Assembly (NCBI GenBank): GCA_964017195.1
Contig: OZ024888.1
Span: 19,818,201-19,882,200 of the forward strand
Length of the DNA: 64,000 bases
DNA from: Siderastrea radians
Taxonomy: Eukaryota; Cnidaria; Anthozoa; Scleractinia; Rhizangiidae
Reading direction: 5' to 3'
The translations under genes were made by a program, and so were the position numbers. Below, in pieces: positions 1-13,095 of this stretch (position 1 is its first letter; every line of letters begins with the position of its first letter). The notes under the pieces are model-generated. The model was not told the DNA's origin, made no database searches, and saw nothing but the letters and a program-made list of their open reading frames with translations.

Positions 1-3000
1 CAACGTGAAGAGCAGCCCAAGACTGAATCCAGTTATAGACAAAATTACCTTTAAGACTAAATCCGCGTTCTTCTAACCGCAAAGCCTACTCTCAGTAATC
101 CGAAGGAAATTGTTAATGGTATCGATGATAACATACACCAGGATAGATCTTGACTATCAATTAACCAACGAACAAACTAGGATAGAATATTTGCAAAGCT
201 CTATTCTCTTTAGTATAAAAAGCTGTTTCTCTGGCCAAAAAGATTCACTTAGAATTTTTAAATCCTGTATAAGCCCGCACATCAGTGTTCAAATTCTTTT
301 CACTGTTTTCCTTGCATTTCGTATAGCTGTAATTGAGAGAAAATGTTTAAAAATCTGAAGACAATTTACCTTAATGTGGTGATGATTCCCTTTGTTCTGA
401 TGATCTCTACGTGTGAACATGTATTACTATCACAACGACGAATAATTTAAGATGCTGGATAACGACCCCGCCAAACAGAGGTTAACACGGCTTCAGTACT
501 ACATAGTTTCTTAGCTCTGAGATGCATGGGAAAATGAGGACAGGCCACCCATACTTCAGGAAATTAATACGTAAAGGCAGCTTAAAAATCTTAATGATAA
601 CCATGTTAGGAAAAATCCTCTTGAAATATTGTGTCAAGCACTTAAAGTAAAATTTGATTTCTAAAAGCGTGTGACCTTTTCTCATTTTTTTTGGCTTGGA
701 ATCGTTCCAGCTAGGCGGTCTATTGCTGAACTATGCGGCCCCTGACGCACCGGGTTTTACATCTTATTTAAAGGTGTTATTTTCTTTGGTTCATAAAGAA
801 CATTAAACATAAAAGAAGATTTAAAGCCACACCTCATGTTTAAAGAAATCCTAACCAGAGAGTAAATACTTTGACAATTTATTTCGCTAAATATAAAAGA
901 ACCCTACTACAGTATTTGACTAAAACGCCACGTTGAGATTCTGCATCGACTATTTTGAACGCCTTTTGTGATGGACTAGAACAATCTCTTTTGTCGATGG
1001 TTTGTATTAGTTTCAGTTAACCATGAGTTCCCACGACCGTGAAACGTTTAAAGCTAAGCCCTTGTCCAAACAAACATCGATAACATATTGCTTGTTGTTT
1101 TAACGCTTCAAAGCCGATTTACAGCGAAATAAAAAGAAAAGTTAGGGCTCAAAGGCCAATTTAGTGCTCTGAATATGATTAAGGCTTAAAGGTCCCACTC
1201 CGACAGCCATTAACATTTGTCATCTGTGGTGATTTTTTTTAAGCCGACGAAACACTACGGCTCGAACAAGGTGGTCCGTTCACTAAAGGAGGTTTGTTTG
1301 ATTCAATGACTTGTTAATGGATTAACCCCAAAATCCGTGCAATAAACCAACGTATTTACCATGTAGGCTCGTTTAAACATCGTTATTGGTTCTAAAACTG
1401 GGCCAGGCTTTTTCTTTAGAAGACACATGACTGCCGCTTCTTTTTGTCATGAACCGCGAAGATGTCGAGTGGCAACAAATAGATATGATGTGGAATCAAC
1501 GTAATCGAAACCACATTGTAAGTGGTTGCCTAAGATTAAAGTTTCCGTGTATACATAATTACGAGGTTGTATAGAGATAAACGCTATTTCCGAACAAAAT
1601 GGTATAACCATCTTCTCATACCGAGAACGAGCTAAATTGGTACGCTGTGTCAACAACACTAACAAAGCCGACTTCACGATACTATCAAGATTTCGCGATG
1701 AAATTTGACCAAATTGAAAAAGAAAACACGGTCCGCGATAAAAAAGACGGCATCGCGCTATAAAAAGAGACAATCGATCCTGAGCAAACATTTCCGAGTA
1801 ATTAGAAAAACAAAAATTAGGTGGGAGAAATAAATATTTAGGCCATGAACAAACTACGAGACCTTATAGTAGATGACGAGAGAAAAACTCTTTCCTGCTT
1901 TCTCTATTTAACTCATAAAGGAACTTACTTGAAGATGTCATCTTTTGACGAATACTGTCACAGTTCGAAGATAATTTGAACTTGCTTCGAGACTAATAAA
2001 AAGGCTGACTTGCTTCTTATGGTGTTGAGGCGTCAGGGAAAGCCCTTATTGTGTAAAGTTTCTTTCAAGACTGATTAACCATCGCCACGCAGTCTACCTC
2101 CGGAAGCCCCAAGTGGCCAATACCATCTTTTACCCTCAACGAGCAGTTTTATTGAAAAGAAGAAATTTACTCAATAGCTTGTTATAGAGCCTTTAAACAT
2201 TTTCCCGTTTGTGACTGGGTCACGTATGCGCTTATCAACGATAATTTTGTCTTTGTGTCATCACATAAACTTGCATCAGAACTGAACTTAACTTACCCCT
2301 TCCACCGCGACCAGGGTGTCGCCTCTTTCCCTTGCATTCAGGCACGGTTGACATTCTGCGAGAGAAAACGTTTTAAACAATGCACAGAAAAATTATTTAT
2401 CTGGAAGCAAAAGGAAATAAAGTCATGCAGATCTGTGTGTCGTGTCAACATACTACTTAAGAGAGTTATTTTTTGAAAAGACGTTCAAAGGAGCATCGTG
2501 CTTCAAATTTAGTGAGAGACCAGCTCTGGACTAGAACGAACCTCTGCGTGTCTTGAAAGTTCACTGTGAAAACCTACGCTCTCTCAGATTCTCTTTGTGA
2601 GTTACTCAAGTCAGTGGAAAAATCCTTACTATCTCACGTCACAGCGATACTAAACGCGCTTTAAATCCTTGAAACAGATAAGGTTCTGTGATAGAGCGTT
2701 TTCAACCGTAAGCAGTAGCTCCTTGTCTTCCTTAAGTACTTAGCATCACATAACAGAAAAACATGAAGTTTTACTTACGCAAAAATCGCGAAGAGAATGG
2801 TTAAAATTCTAGCAGACTCCTTCATGGCTGCCCGACGCTCTTCAGAAATCTAGTTATCGCATGCACACTCCGGATCTAAATGAACAGTGTTAAAGCTTGC
2901 GTATTTCATAAATCATCTTTGATGGCGTTTGGCATTCCTTTGGAGGGTAGATTTCCAGCCAATCATTAGAAACCAAAGAGGCAAATATTCTTCCTGTAAG

Positions 3001-5850
3001 ACAAGTGAGTATCACAATACATTACACAATGAGGACCAAGGAACTTTATAATGGGATAATCAATTGCAGCTATTACGGCGGATTACCGTAGTTTAGTCGT
3101 TGACAATTGTTCCAGTAAAAATTCTGAGCACTAATTGCGTAGTACAACAGGAAACGCACTCTTTTGCCTGCTTGAGTTTAAAGATGCGGTTATCCTTTTA
3201 ACACGTCGAGTCTTTGCTGTCCCGCTCGGTAATCGTTGAAGAAACAAAAATTAGTCTAATCGTCTCCAAATGTACTTTGACATGGGAATATCACTTAAAA
3301 GTACTAAATTTAGTTCATCCTAAATTGCCAGACAGTTAAACAAGACCCTAGCGCGGTCTAGAAAGGAAACCCAATCTTACAGTTTTGGCCTTGCACAGTC
3401 CGAAAGTAACCCTCATTCATCAAAGTCAAGAACAGGCAAAGCGAAACTCGACCACCGCCTTTTTATCATTCGCGGCACATTAGAATATTAACAACGTAGC
3501 GAATGGTTTATCGTTTTATCGAAAAATTCTTGTTTTTGACGCCCGCTACTGAATACTCTGATAATATTGTTCAATTCTGAGTTCAAGGTCGTACTTGCTT
3601 TCAGATATCTGTGCATACCTTTCTAACTCCTATTAGTTGTCACAACATTCTAATTCCATATCATATTAGTCACTGGATTACGCTTATTGCACTGAGCTTA
3701 AATTATTTTCTTATCGCGGTTGCTCCCTGTCACGTTTAAATAAAATGCTTCAGTTTTGACCAGCTTATTTCTTCTCTCCGCATTTTTAAGGCCATTACTC
3801 CAGTTTAATTTATGTTTTACGGCGACAGCTACAGCAAGAAAGAGTTCAACAAACAAAACTGAATTTTCTAGTTAAACATCCAAGCATTGTGTTATATTTT
3901 GTCAGTACCTAAGAACTTGGTCCTATTCGTGTTCTCCTAAACGTCAAAGTACCAAGAGGATTAAGTTTTCGCCACGAAGTCTGCGTACACATATAGTATC
4001 ACATCTTTCTGTTTGAAAAATACAAATCATAAATCATGCGAAAGCAAACAAGTTTTCAACAAGCAAGATTTCAACGAAGGCACTCAACACAACCCAATCC
4101 AATTGCAGCCTGGGAAGTTATGTAAATAAATCTCTAAGGAACGCAAGTACACACCGAGGGGCGACAAAAAGGCCTTCCAGAATGTCTAAAAAAGTCTAAA
4201 AATGTGTAGCCTTATTACAAAAATAAATTAATTAAGGCTAGTTGTCACCATATAGTTCTTTGTTACACGAATATTCAGGAACATGGTTAGCGCGGCCAAG
4301 ACTATGCTGTTGATGAGGATTCAGTGGAATTTTTCAAAGGCCTGAAATTACAAACTACGTAAATGAACTTCAAACGCCAGTGCCTGGGTGTGATGAAAGC
4401 TTGACTGTCTCGTTTCTGTGCAGTTACAAAGGAAGAAATGCTTCTAGAAGGTTGTAGAATTATTCGGGAAAGCTATATCATTTTGCCATTTTTTACGGGA
4501 ACAAAAAGGGGAAAGAAAAGAGGCAAGCTTTCAAAGATTTCAGACACAACGTAACTAAGCAGAGGCAAATTTCGAGTTTTCCTGTCCGTTTAAACTGATC
4601 ATGTATTTTGTGTGGACACGTTGTTAGGTTGTAACGTATGAGACTTGCTGTCGGAGTGCCTTTTAAAGAATATGTCTTTCCTCGAAGATTTCACAGAGGA
4701 AAACCAAGATATGCGTGCGGTTTGTATCGCGCGTGTACGTTTCATGCAAAGTATACCGTTTACATAATTAAGCAGTTAACAGATATCAATTAGACAAACA
4801 AACGGCAATTAATAGTTCTAATGATCTGACCTAATCAGTAAACTGCCAACCCGTCGCCCATCAAACCCAGCGGGGCTTTTAACCTGACCAAAGCCGAATA
4901 GACCGCCGTTCCATGTTTTATTTGGCGCGATATAATACTACACAAGCAGATAGCATTCGTGCGTTTTAATGGTCATTGTACTTCAAAACAGGAAGAAAAT
5001 TATCCAAGTACGTGCTGTTAAAGTGTAGGTTGTCCTTAACGTTCTTAAACGGGACAATTTGCTGATGCCAAACTGTGGCTTTAAAACAAGAGCAGCTCAC
5101 GTGTTCTTTTTGTATATGCTCGTTTTTTGCTCAACTTTTTTATAGCTTAAAGTAGCCTCTGGCTGGCTTTTAATGCTGATATTACATCGGTTGAAATACT
5201 TGTTCATTGTTACAATACTCACAATCCTGTTATTGTCCTGCTAAATAGCATCTATGTGTGTTGGCACACATTAGCTCTTTGCTAACTACAACTTGGCGGT
5301 CATGTTGTCTCGTGAAGGGCGCCACTGAGCTCGTAGCCGGGTCGGTGTCAATAGTTCTCGGCGCCATCTCAGCTATTGTCACCGTGTTTAATTGATATGG
5401 ATCTCATTAGCACATGCATAACAAGTAATAACCACTTGGGTACATTAATGAACGTGTCACGAATAAGGAAATAGAACTAATATTGTGCTCAGGTTGTTTC
5501 TTTTTATCTTATTCAAGTCCTTTGTCCATCTAGTGTGTGAGTAAGTTTTATAACGCGTCTTTTTTCACAGTTGAGTTATTTCTCTAAAGACACCTTTTTG
5601 CAGTGATTGAATAGAAATTCAGCGCCTAAGACCAACTCTCTGGCACTCGACCATTTCGGGGTGACCAAAACAAGATGGCGTCTTATAAAACCTTATCAAG
5701 GCTATCTGTTGCATCTTCTTAAATTTGTAATATTAATTATGTAATCTTTTTGTATAAGAAGGCTCCTACAATCTTTTACGATAAGTAAATTTTCTAGTTA
5801 CTCATACAAATCAATACAAATTCCAAAATTCACTACAGCAATCAGACTTG
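1..5850. other. Intergenic, no recognisable gene
   Basis: No domain, splice-linked exon series, RNA gene or clear transposon was recognised on either strand. Open frames here are short; the longest is about 114 codons on the minus strand at 1447-1791. They have no recognisable motifs and look like chance frames. The stretch 5,380-5,460 is rich in TAAT-core motifs next to an octamer-like ATGCATAA, which could be regulatory DNA, but sequence alone does not establish this. Confidence 0.5.
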
Positions 5851-8800
5851 AAGAGTGAGGCGTTTTACTGATAGAGACTGCACGTTATCGCTCGTGAACT
5901 CGTTTGTTTCACTAATACAATGTATAGCTTTCCATGCTAAAGACAGTAACTCTGAGTTATTTAGTTTAGACTCTGACATTGTTTTTTTTGGCTGCAACTT
6001 TCAGTTTCTCTTTCTCACAAAGGGTAGAGACTGTAATAATCTATCATATCTGCTTCGTGCCCGTCCGCATATCAGGAACTCCTTCGCACATTCAGCTCAG
6101 TTTTTTTCTGAAGTTAGCTGTCTAATAATACATAAACTAATCAGATAACAAAAATCTCTTAATCGAGAGGCCATCATGAAAACAAAACAACCACAAGACC
6201 GCAAACGGACGACAAGAATTCGCGCGTATTGCGGTGTGCTGCTTTTTACATGCTATTACCAGGCGGAAATAATGACTTTGGATCACAAGTAATTGAAACG
6301 CGCACCGTTAAATGTTTATGAATGTCGCCGAGTCGAGCTGGCGCCTAGTTAATTCTCGCTGAAACGTTTTCATGTGGCAAGATCAGAACTTGTCTTTATA
6401 GCTTGTTGCCAGCTTGTTTGCGCTTCGAGCATATTAATTAAAGAGGTGTTATGTCCTCAATAGTATGGATTGCGTGCGATGTACGGGAAATGGGCGGATT
6501 GAAGTCTGATTAACCGGCCATCATTTACTCTCAGGCTCGCATTTCTCCTACTCGTTGCCAGCCTTTTTTTTCCCGTAAAAACGTGAAGCTTCCTTTTGCA
6601 TTATAGCTACCGGGGAAAGTTTTTGGCAAATCAGTTGTATGGCGATCTAAAATTGATCACGGCAAAGAAGGAATTGACAGCATTTTTGTTGTTTTGTATG
6701 TGAGGATGGCAAAAGAAGGCTTGTAACAACCCTTCTCGGTACACTTGTTTTGTAACGCACAGGGCAATATGCACCTGTTTTTGCTGAATTCAAACATCGA
6801 AGAGTAAGTTAGTGACAGGCACATTAAAACATCTTATGAACTGGTTTGGGCTTATGTGTTCTAAAACGTTCACTTCACTGTACTAAACGAAGCTTCTTTG
6901 CTGATTGCCACATAAACTTTACAACTGAGGAGAAATCCTTTTATGTCGGTAAGAAGGTGATTTTAAGATTCTTGAGATATTCTCAGCGGTTTGAAACTTT
7001 ACGACTTTTAACAAGATCCTGCGAGAACTAAGTTACTACTTAACCGCCACTTGACATCAGAGTGATTAACGACGCGCCTGCAAAGAATTTAACTGTATCA
7101 TAAGCCTGCATCTTATATTTAAACTCTCTAACCATAAGGTTACGTATTTAGAGACATTATCATTTTGTGCTCTTGTCAATTTGCATTCGGCGTTCGTCCA
7201 ATAACGTTGCATCCCAGCCCTAAATGCAAACCCAGCGTACACAGTTAGATTTTTAAGACTACACTGTTAAGAGCACACTTTCCTCTGTGGCCTGAAAAAT
7301 GCGGCATTATAGATTTCTGGCGTTTCCATGATTCTCTATAAGTTTCTTTTTATCTCTGTAATTTTTTTTTATCAGTCAAAGCCCAATACAAAATGAGAAA
7401 CATCAGATCGGTAGATAAAATAGACAAAAAATTGAATTATTGAGTCTAAATGTTACCACGTGCCGGCTAATTAAACTTTGCTATCTCGAAATCTAAGGGA
7501 AAAACCGGCATTAACTAAGAGAGAACCGACAATGATCATAAATCACTAAAAGGGTCACCAAAATGACAAGGTTGTTTATTTCAGGACTGGGAAATATTCC
7601 CCATCTAAGACAGACAGGAAACTAAAGGTCAGTTGTGAAATAACGCGTACAGGCTTTCATTGCTATATTTCAAATAATAAAGATAAAGTTTGTTTAACTT
7701 CTTATCACAGTGTCCAAGAGTAACGAAGACATTTATGTTATGTTAGTTTAGTGGAAAACTCCTACATATCACATAAATCTTATACCAAAACAAATTTTCA
7801 GATTTTTGCAATTGCTGTATTTCTTTTTCAGGCCTAGAATAGCGGACGACTGGTCACTGTATATAACATTCGAGAAGCACGATACGGTAGCAATGGAAAA
7901 CTAAACAGTGCTCGGATAGTCGGATAGGATTCTCTGAAATTTACTTTTTTATGTCAACAGTTCAAATATTATTACTTTCCTGCCACGTTCAGAATGAAAG
8001 CGGAGAAGGCTTCCTGAGGACAAAATCTGGTTTAACCCTATCATTAGGTAATAACGTCGGCGAAATTTTCATGACGGCTGTTAAGAAAAACATTTTCGAG
8101 AAGTTCAGTTATGATTAGGCAACATTGAAATTTGTTCTTCTCCTTTTCCTTCCCTAAATTGACCGAGTTACGTCCTGCCCAAAGAATGTCCAGATAAGAA
8201 CAACTATTTTCTGTTCGCAGCTTTGTCATAAGTTTGAATCGTGAGGTGGATAAAACAGCAGCTATACACCACATGACGCCACGATTAGCACGAGGTCTTC
8301 AATGAAGCGAGCCACAGTAAGAACTGTAAGAATAGTAGACTTGCTCTAATATTTTCGTTGGGGACAAAGGAAATGCGTGTTCGCGTGTGGCGCGCGATAA
8401 TGTGAAGCACGCCAGCGGAATAAGTGCATGTGTTGCACGCGATGCAAATGATCTCTTTAAAACAACTAAGGCGATGATAAACTTTCCAGTGTTCCTAAAT
8501 TCTTATTTTGAAAGGCAGAGCCAGCAGAGAACGAGAGAAATAAATAAGGATGGAAATTAGAATGCGGGTTTGTGGAAAGAAACATTACATGACCTTATTT
8601 AACAGCCTCCATTGCTGAATGGAGTTGAATTCAGTTGAATTATAACTGAAAGGCCTGTGGGAATGGGTGAAAGGTAGGGAAGTTATGTCAAGTAACTTTC
8701 AAGTCAAGCTGGCAAATATTATTAACATCAACATTATTTTATTCTTAGCTTTCCTCATTGTTTTTATCATTATTATCATTATTACTACGTAATCTAGTCC

Positions 8801-9224
8801 ACGTCTTGATGTTTCCAACATCGTTACGAAGACGGAAATAACGAGAGTTGAAGATGGAGAAAAATCACTCAAATAAATACTGAGTAGTCTTTTTTCTTCA
8901 GTTCTTTTTACTTGTGCCAGGATGCTTGAAAGTAGAGAGGTTTTTCATTGCGTGTCGTAAAACCGAAAGCAAAATAATTCCACTGTCCAATCACAACAGA
9001 CGCAATTAAGGAACACAATGAACCAATCAGATCTCGAAGCAATTACTTGTGACAGATGCCAAGCGCGGGAGAAATGCACGCGAAGAAGCCACAAGAGACT
9101 TGATTTTTCTTTTTGATTGGTCAAAAAAATGGCGCGAATTTCCTTAACCAATCACGTGGGGTGTAGTAAAGCAAATCCAAATCATCATAAATTACTTTCG
9201 ACACCCAATTGGAAACCGCTCTAT
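5851..9224. other. Intergenic, no recognisable gene
   Basis: No coding exon was recognised. The part from about 6,160 to 6,560 is unusually free of low-complexity sequence and has several transcription-factor-like words, including a RUNX-like AACCACA and a CTTTGGATC that resembles a TCF site. It may be conserved non-coding DNA, but only a cross-species alignment could show that. Open frames at 5855-6148 and 8044-8274 resemble no family I know. Confidence 0.4.
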
Positions 9225-9225
9225 T

Positions 9226-9272
<47 letters not shown>
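9225..9272. repeat. Poly(A) plus (TA)n microsatellite
   Basis: A run of A is followed directly by about 17 TA dinucleotide units. It lies in intergenic DNA and has no coding content. Confidence 0.95.
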
Positions 9273-9274
<2 letters not shown>

Positions 9275-10136
9275 AATAAGTTGCAGTCTTAAGCTCTATC
9301 TAGGTGCCACCCTTTTCTAATTTGCTGTGGGGGTGTTTCCTTTGTCAGTCCGTGACATTCAAATTGAGTTTACATTTATAACCTTTCAAGCATTTTTGAA
9401 TAAAGACGCGATAAAAAAATAGAAAAACAGGCAAACAAACAAACAAACAAACAAAGCAAACAACAACAAAAAAAGACTAATACAGTAGGTACCAACAGCC
9501 AACATCTTTTAAATACCTCCTGCAAGGAAATTTTGTAAATAAGGGAGGGAGGCGGGGATGAAGGGTGGGGTCAGTCTTAGCTTCAAATCTAGAGCCATTG
9601 GTAAGAGATTTGCTAAGGCTTTTGTTTTGGAAAAAGCTGTTTTGATGTGTTTTGAGCCCTTAAACGGTGAAATGTGTGAGGGTAAACCCCTGATTTTAAA
9701 AGTAATTTCGCGTGCGTAGCTAGTTATACTAGTCCCAAACCGCACGTTGATCAGGAAAAACTCTAAAACTTGGAGATAAGAAGTAGAGCCAGTACGAATT
9801 TTATTCTTAGGAGTTAGGGAAAATTTGGCCTTTTTAATTCAGATCTAATGTAAGCAATTACCATTTACACGAAAACAGAAACGCTATTGAAGAGATGTTC
9901 AAACGTATTTATAGCATCATAACTGCTATCGTAATGTGAATTTTAACAAATCGATGAATCAGTAGCCAGAGTAAAAAGCGTTCCCGTAGGCTTTTCTGCA
10001 AATGTGAAGCATTTTTCGCTTTTTGTCCGCACGAAAATGGGAAAAATATTTTTGGCGCCGCCATAGCGCGCAGAAAAACCTACGGAAACGCGTACTACAT
10101 AGGGTATTGAATCAGGCTTTGCATCTTGGCGTTCTT
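9273..10136. other. Intergenic with short A-rich repeat
   Basis: There is a short (AAAC)n-like stretch near 9,432-9,475. A 78-codon minus-strand open frame (9509-9745) has no domain I recognise. No splice sites link it to other exons, so I do not call it a gene. Confidence 0.5.
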
Positions 10137-10538
10137 TTAAGGACGGTGCCTCCTAATAGAGATGTATTTTTGCAAAGGTTAGGACTATGGGGAAAAAGTA
10201 GATCTTAGCAAGGGTTATTGGAATCCAAAAAGAAAAATGTGGGTAACCACGCATTTTTCAGGAATAATTAAGCAACCGTAAATCTAAAAAAGCGTTAAAA
10301 TACAAAGAATACATGGCAATTTCTTTCCAAATTTAACCTCAATTATCTATGAAAAATACGTGGTTATCCCCAATTCTCGTTTTGGATTCTAATAGCCCTG
10401 GCTAAAATCTGCTTTTTCCACATAGCCATAAGCCGCGCAAAACTGTTGTTGTATTAGGGAGCAAATTCCTTTAGAAACCCGAATATCTCGAGGTGCGCAG
10501 AACGTATGCGCAGTAACAAAAGGAGGCACCGTCCTTAA
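10137..10538. mobile_element. Palindromic TTAA MITE, copy A
   Basis: The non-autonomous element is about 394 bp (10,141-10,534), flanked by TTAA on both sides. Its ends are inverted repeats, GGACGGTGCCTCCT on the left and the reverse complement on the right. The body is an imperfect palindrome. The same sequence recurs at 12.9 kb and 20.9 kb. The TTAA target suggests piggyBac-like or Kolobok-like mobilisation in trans. It carries no transposase frame. Confidence 0.85.
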
Positions 10539-11441
10539 CTAGTAATGCTGATTCCAATGTCAAGCAGTAAATGCCGTTTGAGTAAATCGAAATTATTGAA
10601 AACCTCTTCAACACGGGAACAAAGCTGTGCAAATAGCTTACCTGTGGAACGTGGGATTCTCAAAATATGATGTTTAGAAACGTTCCTTAGAAACAATATG
10701 GCATTTAACACTTCACCCCTCTTCCTTAAAATTGGTTAAAATAAATAGTGTTAATGTCCATTGTGAGAATTTAGGTTTGTATATAGCTAGTGATGATACG
10801 GCTTCTGCATTGCAATAAATTTTCCTACAATTTTGAATGGTCACAGTTTATTGGTAAACTTCGGCAAACAGTTTTAACACTGTAATACAGTCAAACCTCT
10901 CTATAATTCGGCGGCCTCCTACGTGGATCCCTGACAATGACATCGCAGCGGTCAAACGCAAAAAGCTACGTCACTTCCGGTCTTTCCGAGCTTTGGAGTT
11001 TGAATCATTTCACAGATATCAAACGTTTACGAGCGCGAAGTTCGTATAAAAACGATGCAGAACATGTCCCGGGAAACCGAATTTCACTCCGGCAAAACTT
11101 GTGCATGACAGTTACTTCATTTTGAACACACACTTAAACGTAAAAAGCTTAAGGTTAAGTTTTGCGGTTAAAGTGAAACTTTTGTCAGTTGTCTGTATTT
11201 TTCTTTCTAAAATTATGGAGGGAACTGCGCACCCGTCGTGTGTTTGACCGCTGTGAAAATAATGACTGGAAACATCATCTAAATCTGTTGTGCGGATTCT
11301 ACTCCTAGCCTGTTACATGACTCCGCAAGAATTCCCTGCTACACTCCCCCTAATGCAAACAGAACGAGATTCTTCCGCAGCTACATGATATTTAGTCCAT
11401 GGCTGTCTTGATAGAGCTGTGGATGAGTTTAGGTGATAGAC
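10539..11441. other. Probable 3' flank/UTR of the peroxidase gene
   Basis: This stretch lies downstream of the peroxidase stop codon. It contains a minus-strand AATAAA at 10,847-10,852. Near 10,888 is ACAGTCAAACCTCTCTATAA, which resembles the end of a mariner/Tigger-type MITE. No further coding exon was recognised. One cannot be excluded, because a good donor overlaps the proposed stop codon. Confidence 0.5.
10847..10852 (-). promoter_or_regulatory. Candidate polyadenylation signal (peroxidase gene)
   Basis: An AATAAA hexamer on the minus strand lies about 590 nt past the stop codon at 11,442. It is the best-placed canonical signal I found for this gene. No transcript data support it. Confidence 0.4.
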
Positions 11442-11673
11442 TTACCACGGTGGTATGGTAAGACAAACTACAAGTTTGGGATGTAAATCGTCGAGTGGAT
11501 GATCACTGGAAGCGAATTTCATCACTGCGTTAGCACTGAATTCCTTCTTGGTCTTAAGCATAAGTCCATAATTTGGCTGCTGCCTGATTTGCCAGTTCCG
11601 TATGGCATGTTGAATATCTAGCTCAACCCATCGGTGCCCCTCACCTGGTTGAAGGGTATCACTCTCCGCCAGC
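11442..11673 (-). CDS. Peroxidase gene exon 13: end of DNRLRE/CBM96-like module
   Basis: It completes the module with [33 protein letters not shown] and PKLVVC, followed by a short tail ending at TAA. It starts in phase 2 after TTTCATACAG. The stop codon overlaps a near-consensus donor (GTG|GTAAGT), so a further exon downstream remains possible. Confidence 0.8.
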
Positions 11674-13062
11674 CTGTATGAAAGCGAAATAAGTTTGCAT
11701 TCAGAGACAAAGCTGACGGTACCAGAAAAGGACTAACCACTTATACAATAAGCACACTTAAAATAATTTTGCTTCATTCGCAATAAAACACGACAGCTAC
11801 TTCAAAGGCAATGAACTAAATCGAGCCGGGTATGCTTAAATTTTTAAACAATTTCTTCCTGGATGCTTAAAAGGTACTGCGTATCTCCAGCGTAAGCTTG
11901 TGAGAGCTAGCAACAGCTGTGGAAACGTTCGCCTAGGACTCGTATCTACTCGTCTCCACAACTTTGACTTATATGAGAACACGGAAAGCAATTTCTGATT
12001 CTCAAAACGATCACAGTATTCGTTTTCTCTCGAGACCGCAATAAAATAGGTTTATTACATATCTCCTCTTAGACATTCTGCCGGCGCTACATTTTTACTT
12101 AAGCACAAAACAAATGAGCCTTTTTTATTGTAAATGTTCCCTTGAATAACCTTGCTCTTTTCCCTTTCTTTTTAGTCAAGGAGAAATACTTTGGCAGTTC
12201 CTTAAAACATTCGTATTGCAAATGAGAATCCAATTACTTCACCAGAAGGATCAAGATCAAAATAAATCACTGCATAAGCGGTACTAGTCTTATCTACAAG
12301 AAGCTTACAAGACAGCAAAAGAAGATGACGGGGTATTTTTGCACAGTTACTGAAAAACTCCCGTGATGAAATCACCGAAGGAAACATGAATGGCACATTT
12401 AAAAAGTTTACGTCTATGGCTATTGCTAGGCAATAATTAAAACAACTAAAAAATAAAGCAATAACGTGGTATTTACGTACTTATCTTTTGCCACATCCTT
12501 TCCTATTCCCAGATAATCCTGGTGCCAAGGAATCACACTGGTCGTATTCTCAGGATGCCAGTCGGTGCTTGTAATCTGGTAAACCTCCAACGAATTTGGA
12601 GGAATCGCTACCACGTCATCTGCCACGTCACTGCCTCCGAAGTCAGTGAGATAAAGGTACAGCTTAGCAGAATGTACTATGGCTCTACGAGTAATCTTTT
12701 TTGTGTCAAATGAGAGTAAAAAACGTCTCTTGGGTTGTCCTTTGTTCTTGCCAGCGATCATGTAGTCACCGTTCGGCTCACTGTAGTAAGCGTGGAGAAT
12801 AGTGTCGTACTGAACAGCTTCAAACGATAAAGGAAAGTCGGATGGGTGTCTCCCTAAAGACACTTCAACAAGGCTGCGTTTTAGCGCTTACAAAGACTAT
12901 AGGATGCCACCGTTAAGGGCGGTGCCTCCTTTTGTTATGCGCATACGTTCTGCGTATCTCCCCGGTCTAGTCCGAGATATTCGGGGTAATACAACAGCAT
13001 ATCTTGCGCGGCTTATGACCTATGTGGAAAAAGGAGATCTTAGCAAGGGCTATCAGGATCTG

Positions 13063-13095
<33 letters not shown>

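Noticed and set aside
1447..1791. A 114-codon minus-strand open frame
   Set aside because: There is no recognisable domain, no ATG-led signal, no linked exon and no conservation evidence; a frame of this length is expected by chance.
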